In this document: one piece after another, positions 44,480 through 56,961 of the stretch | How the letters are laid out: each line of letters begins with the position of its first letter | How positions within the stretch are numbered: position 1 is the stretch's first letter | From: Paramarasmius palmivorus | Taxonomy: Eukaryota; Basidiomycota; Agaricomycetes; Agaricales; Marasmiaceae | Assembly: GCA_037176845.1 (NCBI GenBank) | Contig: JAYKXP010000012.1 | Coordinates: forward strand, 682,001 to 746,000 | Reading direction: 5' to 3' | DNA length: 64,000 nucleotides | Made by a program: the position numbers and the translations under genes | The notes under the pieces: model-generated | What the model was told of the DNA's origin: nothing | The model's database searches: none | The model's input: the letters and a program-made list of their open reading frames with translations, nothing else

Positions 44480-45591
44480 ATAGACTATGTTTGTGTACAG
44501 AGGAAGTCGTGAGGCATCGTTCAAGGCAGTGAAGGTCATACAAAAGGGAAGAAGGGAAGAAGGAGAAAAGCCCTGGAGGCGGTTCGTGCTAAAAGCCTTG
44601 TCATTTCTTCTGACGCGATCGAGATTTCTCCAGCTGGTCACACCCATTTTTACAGGCTTTTTCTGTTACCACCATCTTATGTCCAGGCACTCAAAATAAT
44701 CCATACAAATGATAACAGGCCACTTCTCTCAAAATATCACTGTAGATCATCCAAAAGTTCTGCTTTTGTGCTTCTTCTCTTTGGCACTTTGGTACAGGCC
44801 CGCATTTCGGGTCGGTATTGTCAGCCGGCTTGACATCCCGAATAGGTCGTGTTCCGCCAAGGGTCATGGCACTTTTGTGGATTCAATTGCGAGGCCGATA
44901 AGGAGTGATAGACACTCGAAATTCAAACAAACAAGCCTGAAAATCTTGCACTTTATTTGTTCAAGCTCTAGCTTGAGGACACTGTACACCGCACCGTCCC
45001 CAAATCGGACTTCTCGGACAGTCGCCTGGTGCCTCACAACCAGGCCACCTTTCTGATGGGCATTGTGGCACATCATGCATCATGCATGATCCTCGAGTTA
45101 GATGATACGTATCTGATCTTCTCAAGGTTTCAGCTCTGCGGTAAGACGGGACACACTGCCAATTCTCTATGACCAGTCACCACCTCTAAAACAAACGCTC
45201 CGAACGGTCAATTTTAGAAACGGAAAGGCAATATCCGCACGAGCCGTTCTCCCGACTGCTCTCTTCCTCGCTCGGTCGCGATATGTTATAGTCGGTCTAC
45301 AGGCCGATTGCTCCCAACCCAATCCATGGAAGCCTCTAGACCTATACACAATCACCCGCAGGCCAGTGCGCCCGCCGAGGCATGGAGCTGGGAGCTATGT
45401 ATTCATCTATGACGAGACACAAATTGAAATTAAATACACGTTGGAACACTCTGCGGTATTACGAACTAGCTTACAATTATTACTTTAAAGTCGTGGTATT
45501 ACTGCGACAACCGATAATCAAACAAGAAAGCAGACCTGATACTAGCACGATATACATATGATGAGGATAAATATATAACTTATGCCAGAGA
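44480..45591. other. Intergenic, promoter of membrane protein gene
   Basis: About 1.1 kb contains the upstream region of the membrane protein gene and the 3' region of the Sec14-like gene. An inverted-like GCATCATGCATGATC word occurs near 45077. No gene was recognised. Confidence 0.4.
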
Positions 45592-46971
45592 TTATGCAGA
45601 GGCAGTCTGAGGCTGAGGCTGAAGCGAAAGGCCGGATATCGCGTCGGAGAGCTGACCAGTGGTCGCCGCCCGTTCGTGAGCGGGAGTCACGGAATCTTCA
45701 CTTTCTCGACTCGCGTACTCGGTTGCTGTGGCGCTTTTTTCGTGTCTACCCGGCCGTCAGTTAGTAAAGTAGAGCATCGAACAAGTCAAATTACATACGA
45801 AGGTTGCTCAATCTCCGCGTTGCTGGCGGTAGAAGGCCCTAACTTTTCATCGACGCGAGTGCCGTCAGGAGCGATACCGCAAGTTCTACCGCAACGATCA
45901 GTTTGGGACAGATCTACAGGGAACTGGGAACGTACTCGATAATTTGCTTCCAGTAATCTTCGTGATTGAAAACAAAGTTATGCTCTCCACCAAACTCCGC
46001 CTCCAATTGAGATGCTGGTACAAGCTCCAGCAAATCGGGATTGAAGCGCATCTAAGAATAGCAATTTAGACAGTTACCACTGGGGCAGTCGGCCATCAAA
46101 ACTATACCTTGTCGCGAGTCACAGGATCCAAGAACGGAGAAATACCCTTGTAGAAGAAGTTGAGTAACATTGGCAGGCGAACGACAATCGCTCTGCCGAG
46201 TGTCTCCACATAGTGTTGTTGGAGAATTGTGAGAACCTAAGAATGACATCGGTCCATCAGAAAATGCGCCCCACACATTCTAGAAGGAAGACCGAACCTT
46301 GCTTGCGACTGATATGGAGGGGTTGGTCCGAAGCGTGGTTGACTTGTAGTCGACGATGATAACCAACGACTCTTGGCCAGGCGGCATGAGGTCTTTTGCA
46401 CGTTCCAAACACCAAACGAGATGTCGAAGCTGTCGCGGACTTGTTTCCGTGTTTTGTCTTCCCGGCCGCATGTATATTATCGGTCTGCCGTCTTTATCAA
46501 AGCCGTCAATTAATCTAAGCGAAAGAGTCAAAGTGGGTTAAGCATCGTCGACGGCGGAGACGATGTAGATCGTGGTAGGACGCACATTTTTCCGCTCTCG
46601 TCCTCAATCTTGATCTCATCAGGCGGAATCAACTCGGGCTTGAACTGTCTTCTCCACTCCAACGTTCCTTTGATACGTTTCTTCCCGTCGGCCAGATTCC
46701 ACTTGGCCGCACGCATGTAACGCGGGATGGTATCAGGCTTGTCTAGCCATCTTCGTTCCCATGGGTGATACGAGTCTGACTCGGGAAGCATAATACTCTC
46801 TGCATACTAGACATCGTGTCAGCCCAGGATATCCAAGAGCGCAAACACTCGACGTACCTCTTTCAGTTCCTTCATCTTGGCCTTTTGCTCATCGTTATAC
46901 TCGTATATGGGACCAATCTTGGTACCCTCGGCAGGTGTAGTGAGGATTTTTGTTGTGGGCTTGGATGCCAT
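45592..46971 (-). CDS. Sec14-like CRAL-TRIO lipid-transfer protein
   Basis: Seven exons, 46971-46858, 46806-46586, 46514-46298, 46236-46108, 46051-45936, 45885-45799 and 45745-45592, sum to 1,038 nt (345 residues). The CRAL-TRIO N-terminal region contains WLDKPDTIPRYMRAAKWNLADGKKR (a 'R(Y/F)LRAxKW' motif). The lipid-binding domain contains LIDGFDKDGRPIIYMRPGR, VIIVDYKSTT, VLTILQQHYVETLGRAIVV, PMLLNFFYKGISPFLDPVT, then the FNPDLLELVPASQLEAEFGG segment with HNFVFNHEDYW. This is the PITP fold of Sec14, which exchanges phosphatidylinositol and another lipid between membranes and supports phosphoinositide synthesis. A short acidic/Gln tail follows. The last two introns are only about 50 bp. It is probably cytosolic. 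Confidence 0.92.
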
Positions 46972-48676
46972 GGTGGTGGGTGACGGTGGAAGGGATGAAA
47001 GATGTACGCAGGGCTGTTGTTAATAAGAGCACAAGCCTTTTGGCGCTTGATCTTTTCATTACAAAGAAAGCTTGACATCGAGGTGAAGGTCGAAGAAAAA
47101 AGTAACCTCGGTCCGTTTTCCCGCAACCGAAATCGAGTCCGATGATCCCGTAGCCGAAATTTTCTCTTTCAGATGCTCGACGGCTGTCGCTTGCGGTAAA
47201 TGCTACTCAATACTGGAGGAATTTACAGTCGATATTGTTGTCAGTATAGTTAACTTTTGGGAAATTAGACTGTTCAAGAAGAATTTGTGTCTGGTGGTAC
47301 AGGCTTCGTGCGGCATACGTATTACGCACGACCATAAAATCGGCGCTCGACGATTGTCCCCGGTATCGGAGACAAAATCATCATGACAAAGGATCGGATT
47401 GGTGATTCCTAATGGTCTCAGGCATGGGCGCAAAGGCGGCCCTGGATGTTTTTGGATGTCGTTCAAGTTGCTAAGCCTTAGGCCTTAGCTTTCAAATGAC
47501 ATGTGTAACGTGCCCAAGGCTACAATTCGGAGGACTACGAGTGTGTTCGGCGAGACAGCTTGAGCACTTGGTAACGGAGGAGGGATCAAGTATTCTATCA
47601 TCCATGTTTTCCCGTTGACCCTCTCTATCCCTTTATATTCCTAGTACAGAGCCATTCTTCTCGGCTAATCCTATAGGCTGTGACGACGACGAGAGTACAA
47701 GATTCGTTGCCTTGCACGCTGTCGACTGTTGTACACCCAGAATATTACATCGGCTTCGAGGGCAGTTGGGTCAACAAGACGCCAAATCGCTTCTTGATCG
47801 TGACACGGTGTCGTGAAAACTTGTCATCAGGTGAAAATCGAGCTGAAAGATAAACTGGATATGAGTTTCGACCCAGACAAGGGTTGCAAATTGTGCTAAC
47901 CAGGATGCGCGGATTTTGTGATTTTGCCGGTATCGGTTACTTTCTGTATACATACCAGGTCAGCACTCTGAATAAATTGGATGGTAAAGAGGACGTGCTT
48001 TGAGAGTATAGACCCTGTTCCCATTCTCATCCAGTGTGTACATCAGATGCATTATGGACCGGACCCTGTGTAGAGCTGTCGTGGGTGAGGAAAAGGGAAA
48101 AAAACGAAAAATTCTCACATTCATTTCCTGTGGTTGTCCTTCGTCATCATGTCTACCATGCTGTTGGTGAATGATTCAGCGCTTCAGCCCTTGGATACGC
48201 CGGTAAACCTGGGATGAGAAGCATTTACTGTCGTACAAGAGAGTCGAAGAAACTCGTTGTCAAATCCCGGATGCACTAGATACGGTCAATCTCAAGATCT
48301 CAAGGCGCAGGTCCAAATGCATGCCCACTGACACCCTCAAACACTCTCGCATCCTATTCAAAGATATTAATGAAGGGAATCACTTATAACTAGAGGTGTA
48401 GTGACTCACGCATCTCTCAGTCCACCCTAGTACCTCGTACTCGGCCTCGGTGAGTGCACCAGGAATTTATCGTGACGATGTACTTATTCTCACTACTACT
48501 CTACACTCTTCGATCTCATCCATAGGTTTCTCCGTATATTATATGGCCTTTCCCGCGCCGTCTATTGCGATCAGGTCAGTAAGGGTCTCGTAGACGGCAA
48601 ACCGTAGAACCGTTTTGCTTGGTGAGAAGGTAAGTGAAAGGTTTGTAAATATTGGCCATTGAACAGAGCATTCTGT

Positions 48677-48700
48677 CTTTTACTTTCAGTAAAGTAAAAG
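48677..48700. repeat. Perfect 10-bp hairpin, 4-base loop
   Basis: CTTTTACTTT (48677-48686), a CAGT loop, and AAAGTAAAAG (48691-48700). Function unknown. Confidence 0.9.
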
Positions 48701-50410
48701 GTCAACACGATCGCTGCCGACTCCAGAGGATGACGCGGATTTGCGACACGGAATGTTATTGCATCACAGTGCCATCTCGAACTGTCGATGTCGCTGGCTG
48801 AATCAAGGCAACTGCAACTCAGAAAGGGGAATAAGCTCAACGTAAACAGGCACGAAAAAGGCCTTGGTTCGACATAACTACCAGAGATCGAGCTGCGGCA
48901 GCTGTTGATAATTCAGCGCCGTTAACGAGGACCGGTCTCCTTCACGCCGACTATCGTTGGACATCCTGTCCTCAGAAGCTAATTTGGACTACACACGGCG
49001 CATTTTGGAGACGATGAATATAGAAAGTCAGTTTGTCTGATACGGGCCATACCTGCACCACGATGCTGCAACAAGGCATGGAAATGGCCAAACCTTATGC
49101 TGAATGGCCGGATTACCGGGTGAGTCTCCGTGTAAGATCACTGAACACTCAGAACCAGCTTTTCTCTAGTGACATCGAGCACCTGAATGTTTTTAACACC
49201 GACGACCACGGAAAGGCTGATCGAGGGTTATGGAGAACACCCGCGGTCTCGGGCGATTCTTTCCTTTGTCGTGCGCTGGCCCCAACACAGCGCTAGTTCG
49301 TCCACCGGAAGTGGACGGCACGCCTCTCCCTTCTTTCGCTCGGGTCTGGTATAGTGGGCCGAACGATAATAGGTACGCATAACATTCATTCTTAGAATCC
49401 AAATGGTCATCCGATACCCTACCATCAAGCACGGAATCCCTGATCACAATCCATTAAGGCGTTGGAGACTTGCTCTGCTTACATCTACATCTGGTTTGTG
49501 TCCTTTCTCTGAATTTGACCGTATTTCCCGATATACGTATCCTCCGTGATGTACAGGCTCAGACGTGTTATCCAACAGAACGCATGAGAACTCGGGCTAG
49601 CCTACGCAGTACGGGGATATCGAAGCCGCATTTGTACCGTACTTATTCAGGACGAGGCGTCGGAGTGTGACGTTGAGCAATGACTTTTCGCCGATGGAAT
49701 TTGGACTTCTAGTTACAACCGTTGCGATTGTACTGCCCCTTGTCTAGCATGCCTACGGAGAGAGAGAGAGAAAGGTCGAACGTTGTCTGCTTTGTTGATA
49801 TCTAAGCTATGTGTCCCACAGTATGTCCGCCATTTTTGATCTCAAAAATTTTTACCCAAGTTTTGCCTCCCACGAACGTCACCATAAATTGCTGAATACC
49901 CAGAATACCAGCCTGCCTTTATCATCCACTCCTACGTCGTTCCGCCCTCGATACATACGCCTGTTCCCAATACTGAACCCCTCGGCGCCTTTCATTCTGC
50001 AGAGAGAATATATCCTATGCCTATCCAATAAATGCTATTCTTCAATACATACAGCTCGCTATGCCCTCATGGGTGAAGATCGATATTTCGCAGTTCAGGT
50101 GAGCCCCGATGCATTCTTTGGCCAGCTCCTTCCCTTTCCTAATAGTCCTCGCTGGCCCCATTCGATTTCATATGTCCATGCATTACTTTCACTTGCGCTC
50201 TTTAGCGCTTTAGCGCCCAACGATAGTTCAGTTGGAAATTCCACGCAATTCATTAAACAGTCGGAAGCTATCCCTTTGGGCAATTTCAAAACATCTCGGG
50301 GGAATTCAGTAACAGCAAAGCTTATATTTCTCTCGTTAACGTTCCGCCAAGGTAGTAAAACCTGTGGCATGATTGGGTGGAAAGGGTTTCATTCTTCATA
50401 GCTCTGTACT

Positions 50411-50420
50411 TATAAAAGGG
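50411..50420 (+). promoter_or_regulatory. TATA box of C2H2 factor gene
   Basis: TATAAAAGGG lies 173 bp before the ATG at 50593, leaving room for a 5' UTR of about 145 nt. It is the best TATA match in the region. Confidence 0.5.
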
Positions 50421-50592
50421 CCCTTCATAGCTCAACGACTGATTTCAGTGGTCCTCCGAGTCACTGTGGTCTCTTTGTTTGTAGCTTGGCATTTTTGGAG
50501 CCAGTATCTTAGAGGTCAGTGGACACTGGCACTGCACCAGGTTCTTTATTGACCTATTGCTCCTCTAGCCACGCTTTCGACCTCGATAACTC

Positions 50593-51356
50593 ATGGATTC
50601 GCCACACTTCCCAGTAAATTCCCCGACAGCATATCCAGCATGTCCAGCATCGTACATGGATGTCTCTTACAATGATCACACTCCCTTCGTGGCCATCGAC
50701 TATCAACGCCACGCCGCACTCGACCTCGGTGCGAGCCCGTGTACTTTCCAGCTACCTGAACAGTCCGACGTACAAGGCGAGGCCTTGAACACAACTACCT
50801 CACTCCACGCTGACGATATCACTGCCGTTGTCCACGAGTTTCACCTAGAAGACGTACGACTTATGCCCGTCACCGTGCAGCCCTCATGGATCAACATCGA
50901 ATGTCCAAGTGATGTTCAAGTTCATCTGGGTTCCATGAGCATGCCCCAGGACTTCCTCGCCTTCGGGAGACTTCCACCAACAGACGTCTTTTCAGTGAAC
51001 ACTGCGTCAACATTGGAAGCTTGTCAACCAAGCGAGGGGAAAGTGGCTAAACCACGCGTTGTGCGAGCATCTTTGGGGAGACGGCGTACCACCGGGAAGT
51101 ACGAGTGCAGGATCAAAGGGTGTGGCCAAACATTCACCGCTAGGCATAACCTCAAATGTGAGGCCTCCCCAGCCGTCGTCATAATCGTATACTAATATTT
51201 TCTGCAGTTCATACCAACTCTCATTTCAAGCGCAAGCCGTATCATTGTCACGGGTGTAGCAGGGGATTCGCAACTCCTTCTGATCGCAGGCGTCACGAAA
51301 AGACGTGCGCAATGACTCGGACCTCAGCCGAGTGCAACTCTCAGTCTGGAATCTAG
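50593..51356 (+). CDS. Small two-finger C2H2 transcription factor (A)
   Basis: Two exons, 50593-51157 and 51208-51356, sum to 714 nt (237 residues). The first ~160 residues are low in motifs and acidic or Pro-rich, as in an activation region. A basic stretch (KVAKPRVVRASLGRRRTT) precedes the finger pair CRIKGCGQTFTARHNLK-FHTNSH and CHGCSRGFATPSDRRRHEKTC, a C2H2 finger followed by one ending in Cys. The intron lies inside the first finger, between LK and FH. The same intron position and layout occur in the gene at 54946, so the two are paralogues. The pattern resembles the fungal two-finger DNA-binding regulators; the target is unknown. Confidence 0.85.
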
Positions 51357-53599
51357 GTCACGGCAGTTATGTGAGGTCCGATATCTCTGTATTTCGGACT
51401 GTTTAAGAGGCTATTTCCATGATATCGATGGTTTACAGCGAACACATAGTAGTTTTATTCGGTGGAACGCAATGTCCCTTTCACTTTGCGATTTTTGTTC
51501 ATGGCTTGCGGACACGACGACTTCTTTTCTTTGATGAATCTTGTGTTCTGCAAACTGATGATTTTCATTCCTTTCATTCATGTAACTGCCTATGAAAAAC
51601 AAACAAGTGATGTATTGTTCGACGCTATCAATATTTCAATCAGTGTCAATATCAGTTCATGCTACGCAGCCGAGGGCCGAAGTAGGCGGAAGCCCTTCGA
51701 CTCTCCTGAGTCTTCAGGAATAAACTATCATCAAGGAAGTACGATGTGGCCTAGAACAGCGGGACACGAACTAAGGTAACACTGCCATACCGAACACATC
51801 TGAACCTTCATCGTGGCTCTAGACATACTTCCGTTCTAGGAGGCTATACTACATGCGCTGGCAATGCGAAAGGTAGCCGTCCTAAAAACACCATTCTATG
51901 AATTTGAGGCGATGACTGGATTGGAGCATCTATTTGAGAATGTATAGTACCTAGTGGAGTCTTGTATCAGTATGAATCCACGAGATGGAAACGACAGATG
52001 CAACATGTGTGGTGCGTACCTAGTCTTGATGCGACAAAGTTCTCGAACAATGACTTCGACCACCACGAGCGACTTCAACAGTGTTTTGTGTATCGCATTG
52101 GGAACAAACCACAGCCTTGATCGTTGTTTAATGAACTAAGAGGTAATGTGTAGGCTGGGCTAGGTAGAACTCCTGATCCACACGCATCTAGGATCGATAT
52201 GAAGTCTTTCGGAAGGAAGGAACACGTGGTCCTTGTAGAAGAACGACCGGGTCTCGGAAGGCGGAAGTTTCGAGATGGATGGATGATCCATATCGATACG
52301 GATTTGAGCAATGCTTAACTTCCTAAGCAACCGACGCACCTCGGGCAGTGAGAAGTTCTCAGCCAATCTAACTTCAGAGTAGACCGCCGAAACTCCAAAG
52401 CCACGTTCGGCCACACGACTTCTTTCTCCAAATCAAGTCTGTTCCGTCTTCTTTCAACCGTATTCGGCAAGGAGGTAGTATAGGAAACGCGTGTTTTGCA
52501 AACATCGTTCTATGAAAAGGTCTTTGAGTTTTGAGTGAACTCGCTGATGATTCGACTCGGAATGCGTTGCACAATCTGTCAGAAACCGGACAAAGTGACT
52601 GGCCATGGAGATTTACCTTTGATTCATAACCATCATAATCCCGTTATCATCCTGCAGCGTATGCATCAATTTTCAAACCGCATTGTCAACTGTCGGGCGA
52701 TTCGGCTTATGGTCGACGCGTGTCGTGTCGGTCCTCGGATAGCTTTTGCTTGTTGATGATTTACAAGAGTTGCATCTGGAGTAAACGAAAGAGGCGTAGG
52801 GATTCACTAATCAGTAAACAAAACCAGGTTGTGCAATGCTGGCTCCTGTACGGCTGTACCGAGCAAGGTCGAAGAGGGTCGAAAAAATGTGTGACTCAAG
52901 TGTGACTAGTCACGAGTTGGAGCTATTCGTTTGCACACGCGAAAGTTTTCTCACGTTCAATTCGTCACCACTGCTACCAAACAACTTGCAAACGCACCTC
53001 GTTGAAACTACGATATCAGAAGCACAATGCAAGAGGCGTTGTATGTAGCGCTCACAGCTAAAGCGTTGCAGACCGTTATCATCGGTGACTAAAGGCCCTG
53101 GTGGGATTCGGGGCCAAACGCAAATGCAAGACACCGGTAAGTACCCTCAAGCAATTCTAGTACATTAGATTGGAGGTGTTAATGAGGGAGGCCAGTCATA
53201 AACAGGAATAAGGATTGTATTGACCCACCTCTTTTCCTCGATCACATCCACAGTGAGTACGTCTGCTAGCTTTGATTCATCATTAACATTCCTCATCAAC
53301 TTTCGTATACCTCAATTCTTGAGAAAAAGGTCATTCATAATCAAACTACACGATATCGTATACTGAGCCATTTGCAGAACATTAAGTTTAACTCATGATC
53401 ATATCATTCTTCCAGGATATACGCACTCTTCCTGTGAATAGTTATTCGCCTACCGAATAACCAACGTGAAGTGCAAACGGTTACATCGGTACACGAAAGT
53501 CCTCAGTTCATTCAACACAGCAATGAAGGTGCTATCATACTCGTAGCTTGCGGGGTACGCCCGAGATTCCGGTCCAGAACCATTCATGCTAACTTCTAC
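51357..53599. other. Intergenic with possible coding remnants
   Basis: This stretch lies between the first zinc-finger gene and a decayed plus-strand region. On the minus strand around 52160-52560, short coding-like runs occur (for example EKEVVWPNVALEFRRSTLKLDW), but stops and missing splice sites prevent a model. I see no named domain. Confidence 0.3.
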
Positions 53600-54740
53600 T
53601 AGATGTGCGGCGTACGGCTTGGACTAGTATAGAACATTAAGCATTCCGGATCCATTTCCTAGCTCACGAATCCTCCGCCCTGGCGCATCCTGGTTACATT
53701 GACATTGGAAATAGCTAACAGTGCTTCAATCTGCATCATGAATGGAATGTTCTCTACAGGCACCACATGTAAACTCGACCTCGAGGCAGAAACATTGTCG
53801 GGGGGCTATTCGGTACATACGGAAGGTTATCTGCCCGGCCCGACTCCGAGGATCCCACCAGCATTATACGCATTTTCATCCCTGTGCTCAATCGTTGTCG
53901 CTCAAATTGAATTAGTCTCTTTGTCTAGCTAGCATCTGCCAGATTGAAGAGGATAGACCGCATTGGATCTAAGCAGCCCCAATTAACCAATCAGGAGCAG
54001 TTACCTCCCAGCTCATTCATTTCGACGAGCCTATTCTTGGCCTTCCTGAGATTCCGGCAGGCGCCTATGTTAATGGGCGGGCATCCAGTCATCTTGATGC
54101 TGCGAACCCAAGAAGCCAAAGAAGCGTCTTGACCCAGGCCCAGGTCATTCAGCCTGGCGTTGTTCGGGCCTCCATCGTATTTTCGCTCTATCCACGATAC
54201 CCATCAGACTCCATCTCTCCTGGCCTCTTGTCATGCTGACTCTCGAAACAATTCAACTAGGCATGGTGCATGATTGTTATTCACTACCTTCTATCCCAGC
54301 TCAGGAAGTCGTACTCTAGAGGGCCAAATGTATTGTACGTGGCAATTATCATCATCGTGAAGTTTCTCGATGCATGTCAGTTGTCAAGCAGTTGCGTAAG
54401 TTTTTGTTTTCACCCTTGTCAGGGTATGGTTCCCGCGGTGTTTCCCATCATTCCCTTTCTTTTAGCCCCACAATGTCACCTCTTCAAGAAAGATTACTGA
54501 CCGAAGTCGTTTCCATCTCTCCCTCGTTCTTCATGACTCGGTTCATTTCAAGGGTATCCAACAGATGTTTCAAGCTCATCAGAATTCCTTCCTTCGCCGT
54601 CATACGCCTCTCTTCACCCACCTTGACCCAGTTCCGCTTTTTGTTAGCGATCGAAAGACGAACAGCACCCCTTTCCTTTGAACACTTCTGCAAGCATGCG
54701 TTTCAAGAGGTCGGAAATTTAATGGTCCATACAGCAAACT
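53600..54740 (+). pseudogene. Decayed F-box/LRR-like gene remnants
   Basis: Short plus-strand pieces read like the Leu-rich region of agaricomycete F-box proteins: ILVTLTLEIANSASICIMN near 53690, CKLDLEAETLSGG near 53770, SEDPTSIIRIFIPVLNRC near 53846 in another frame, and SLSPFFMTRFISR-type stretches near 54510. Frames change repeatedly with in-frame stops between them, and no exon chain can be built. It is probably an old pseudogene; chance resemblance is possible. Confidence 0.3.
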
Positions 54741-54945
54741 AAGCTGTTAGGGAGATTTTAAGTGTAGGGGCTGGAAGGGATTTTTTCCGGAAGAGCCCAA
54801 CTCTGTCCTCACCTTCCTTTAGGTGCGACTCTTATCCTGTGAGTGTTGCACTTTCTATGAATTGAACAACTTTGATACTGACATCTGTTAGGAGTCGCAT
54901 GTGTAACAATTGTAGGAACCACCTACCTACTCAGACCCGAAAGAC

Positions 54946-55564
54946 ATGAGCTTCTCCGACGAAGATTGGGATTCATGGCTTCTTGAATTCAATCTCGACC
55001 CATCGTATCTGGTAACTAGTCAAGAGCCGAATAATGAGCTGCAGCCGCGATCCCTCAGTTCTCTTGTCTTCAATCAGACTTTCGACAACCTATTTGCCGC
55101 TCCATCCCCACAGGTTGCAGGTAGCATCCTCGCGCAAGATGAAGAGGCACATACTCCCGCTGCCACGATGGATCTCAGGATTTCTGGATCTCACGTCGGA
55201 GGACTTTCGGGAGCGTCGCCTGTTTTTGGTCAAATTGAAACGCCGAGTACCACTACCAGGACCGAGAAGAAGAGGGTGGCCACAGACAACGTGATCGCGG
55301 CAGGTGTTAAGAGGCGGAAGACAATAGGGAGATTCACCTGCGAGCTCTGCAACCAGACGTTCACGGCTCAACATAATCTAAGAAGTGGGTGCCCATCAGC
55401 TACCGCAACCGTTATATGATCATCTAACCCTTGGGCCTTCACACAATTTAGATCACATGAATTCGCATCGTCACATAAAGCCCTATCGATGTGGGCGTTG
55501 TGACAAAGCGTTTGTCACCCGCTCCGACTGCAAGCGTCATGAAGTACGCTCGACACATCCTTGA
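54946..55564 (+). CDS. Small two-finger C2H2 transcription factor (B)
   Basis: Two exons, 54946-55384 and 55452-55564, sum to 552 nt (183 residues). The N-terminus is acidic with aromatic residues (DEDWDSWLLEF), like an activation domain. A basic stretch GVKRRKTIGR precedes two fingers: CELCNQTFTAQHNLR-NHMNSH, split by an intron at the same place as in the gene at 50593, and CGRCDKAFVTRSDCKRHE. The protein ends soon after (VRSTHP). The shared finger sequence (QTFTAxHNL, HxNSH, KPYxC) and intron position support common origin with the gene 4.3 kb to the left. A GTACGC following HE could be a donor, so a further exon is not excluded. Likely a nuclear DNA-binding regulator. Confidence 0.82.
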
Positions 55565-56961
55565 TGAATCGCATTGATTTACCTTGGCTCGGTCATGTTT
55601 TGTCTTCCTTCTATGATGGGCTCTATTTATTATCACTACGATGTCCATCGATTCCCGTTTCTTATTCAAGATAGCCCGGAGCTTAGAATCACTATGTAGC
55701 TATGTACGAGTTATTTTCGAGACTTGAAGGACGTGTATGTATCAATATTATTCCTGCATATATATTACGATCATGAGGTTTCTTGCACTGGAGTCGATTA
55801 AGTGGAAGATGGTATCTGTGCCACATTGGCAGGTGGACGTCCATGTGTCCGAATTGTGTGTGACATGGGATAACGAAGTCGCCAATTATGAGACCACAGC
55901 ACAGGAATCGAGCTGTAACTGGACAGCTGATGGCTTCGAGCGAGAGCAGCAAGACCCTCCCGGGATGAAAGATGACCGTGTAAAATAGTATAGATCCTGA
56001 GCGGTGTGACATTGCCACTCACGGATCCTACAGCTTCGTGTCAGTAAGAACGACGCTGTGCTCTGCTGTTAGTGTACGGTTTGCTGAAAGGCCCAATTGC
56101 ATCATCTCCAACGAAAGATGAACGCAGTACGTATAGCCTCGGAGGCCATTCAAGTACGAGCTTCTTTGGCAATCAAAATCCTGTGTGGCTTCTACTTCTT
56201 GAAGATCAGAAACGACAGACGTCGATGCTGATATGCACCTGTATCATAACAAAATGCGGGAATACGATGACCACGAACCATTTTCTTTGTACACAGCGGA
56301 CGGATTTCAATTTGGGTAGAGAGTTATGCATTCTTTCTGGTCGAGATAGGCCAAAACGCCAAAACGAGACTGAGAAGGACACCGAATAATAGCTGTCGCA
56401 CTCAGTTCAATGTCGAGGCTGGAGGCTTGGAGATGGGGGCTGAGAGAGAAAACAATCGACCTGAGTTAGGTCGATCGGCGTTTCGGGCCGTTTCGGTCCA
56501 ACGACGTTCCGGAATAGAAACTGTTTTGGCGAGTCTCCCCTGGAGTGTAGCGCTAACAGCACTAGCCTAGTGCGATTGTTCGTAGTGTGTACGCAATTCA
56601 TGTCTTCGCCGAACCTACCCACCCACCGACCTGCTATCAATGAACTGGAAGCTTTGAGGTATGTCCACACCGCGACCGGCGAAGGAAAGTATCTTGCACT
56701 CTTCCCCATCAGTTTGACATTGTACACATCTGGCATGCCATTGCCGACGTTACTCTCTTCCCCCCATCACTGTGACTCTGTCAGTAGAACTCGAATCCAA
56801 GAGCTCGTTTGCGAGCTCTCGCTTGACATCCTACTGGGGACGTCCTTATCGATATGTGCGGCATTTCTGTCTGGCAGATGCAAAAAGGTTGAGCCTAGCT
56901 AGCTCTAGCCATTGCGCCATTCTTTCGACACTCAGAATCCTTTTCTCGAACTATCATAATC
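55565..56961. other. Intergenic, nothing recognised
   Basis: About 1.4 kb upstream of the flavin monooxygenase. Open frames on both strands overlap without coding character. Confidence 0.4.

Larger units (their letters stand above)
46972..50592. other. Gene-poor 3.6 kb region
   Basis: No frame with recognisable domain content. Items seen: the promoter of the Sec14-like gene on the left; a hairpin at 48677-48700; a GA dinucleotide run near 49758-49771; a plus-strand 196-codon frame at 49811-50401 without motifs; and a TATAAAAGGG box at 50411-50420 ahead of the zinc-finger gene. Confidence 0.45.

Noticed and set aside
49758..49771. GA dinucleotide run
   Set aside because: A short ordinary microsatellite; not informative alone.
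49811..50401. 196-codon plus-strand frame upstream of the zinc-finger gene
   Set aside because: No motif or intron structure, and it ends at the TATA box of the next gene. It looks like chance.
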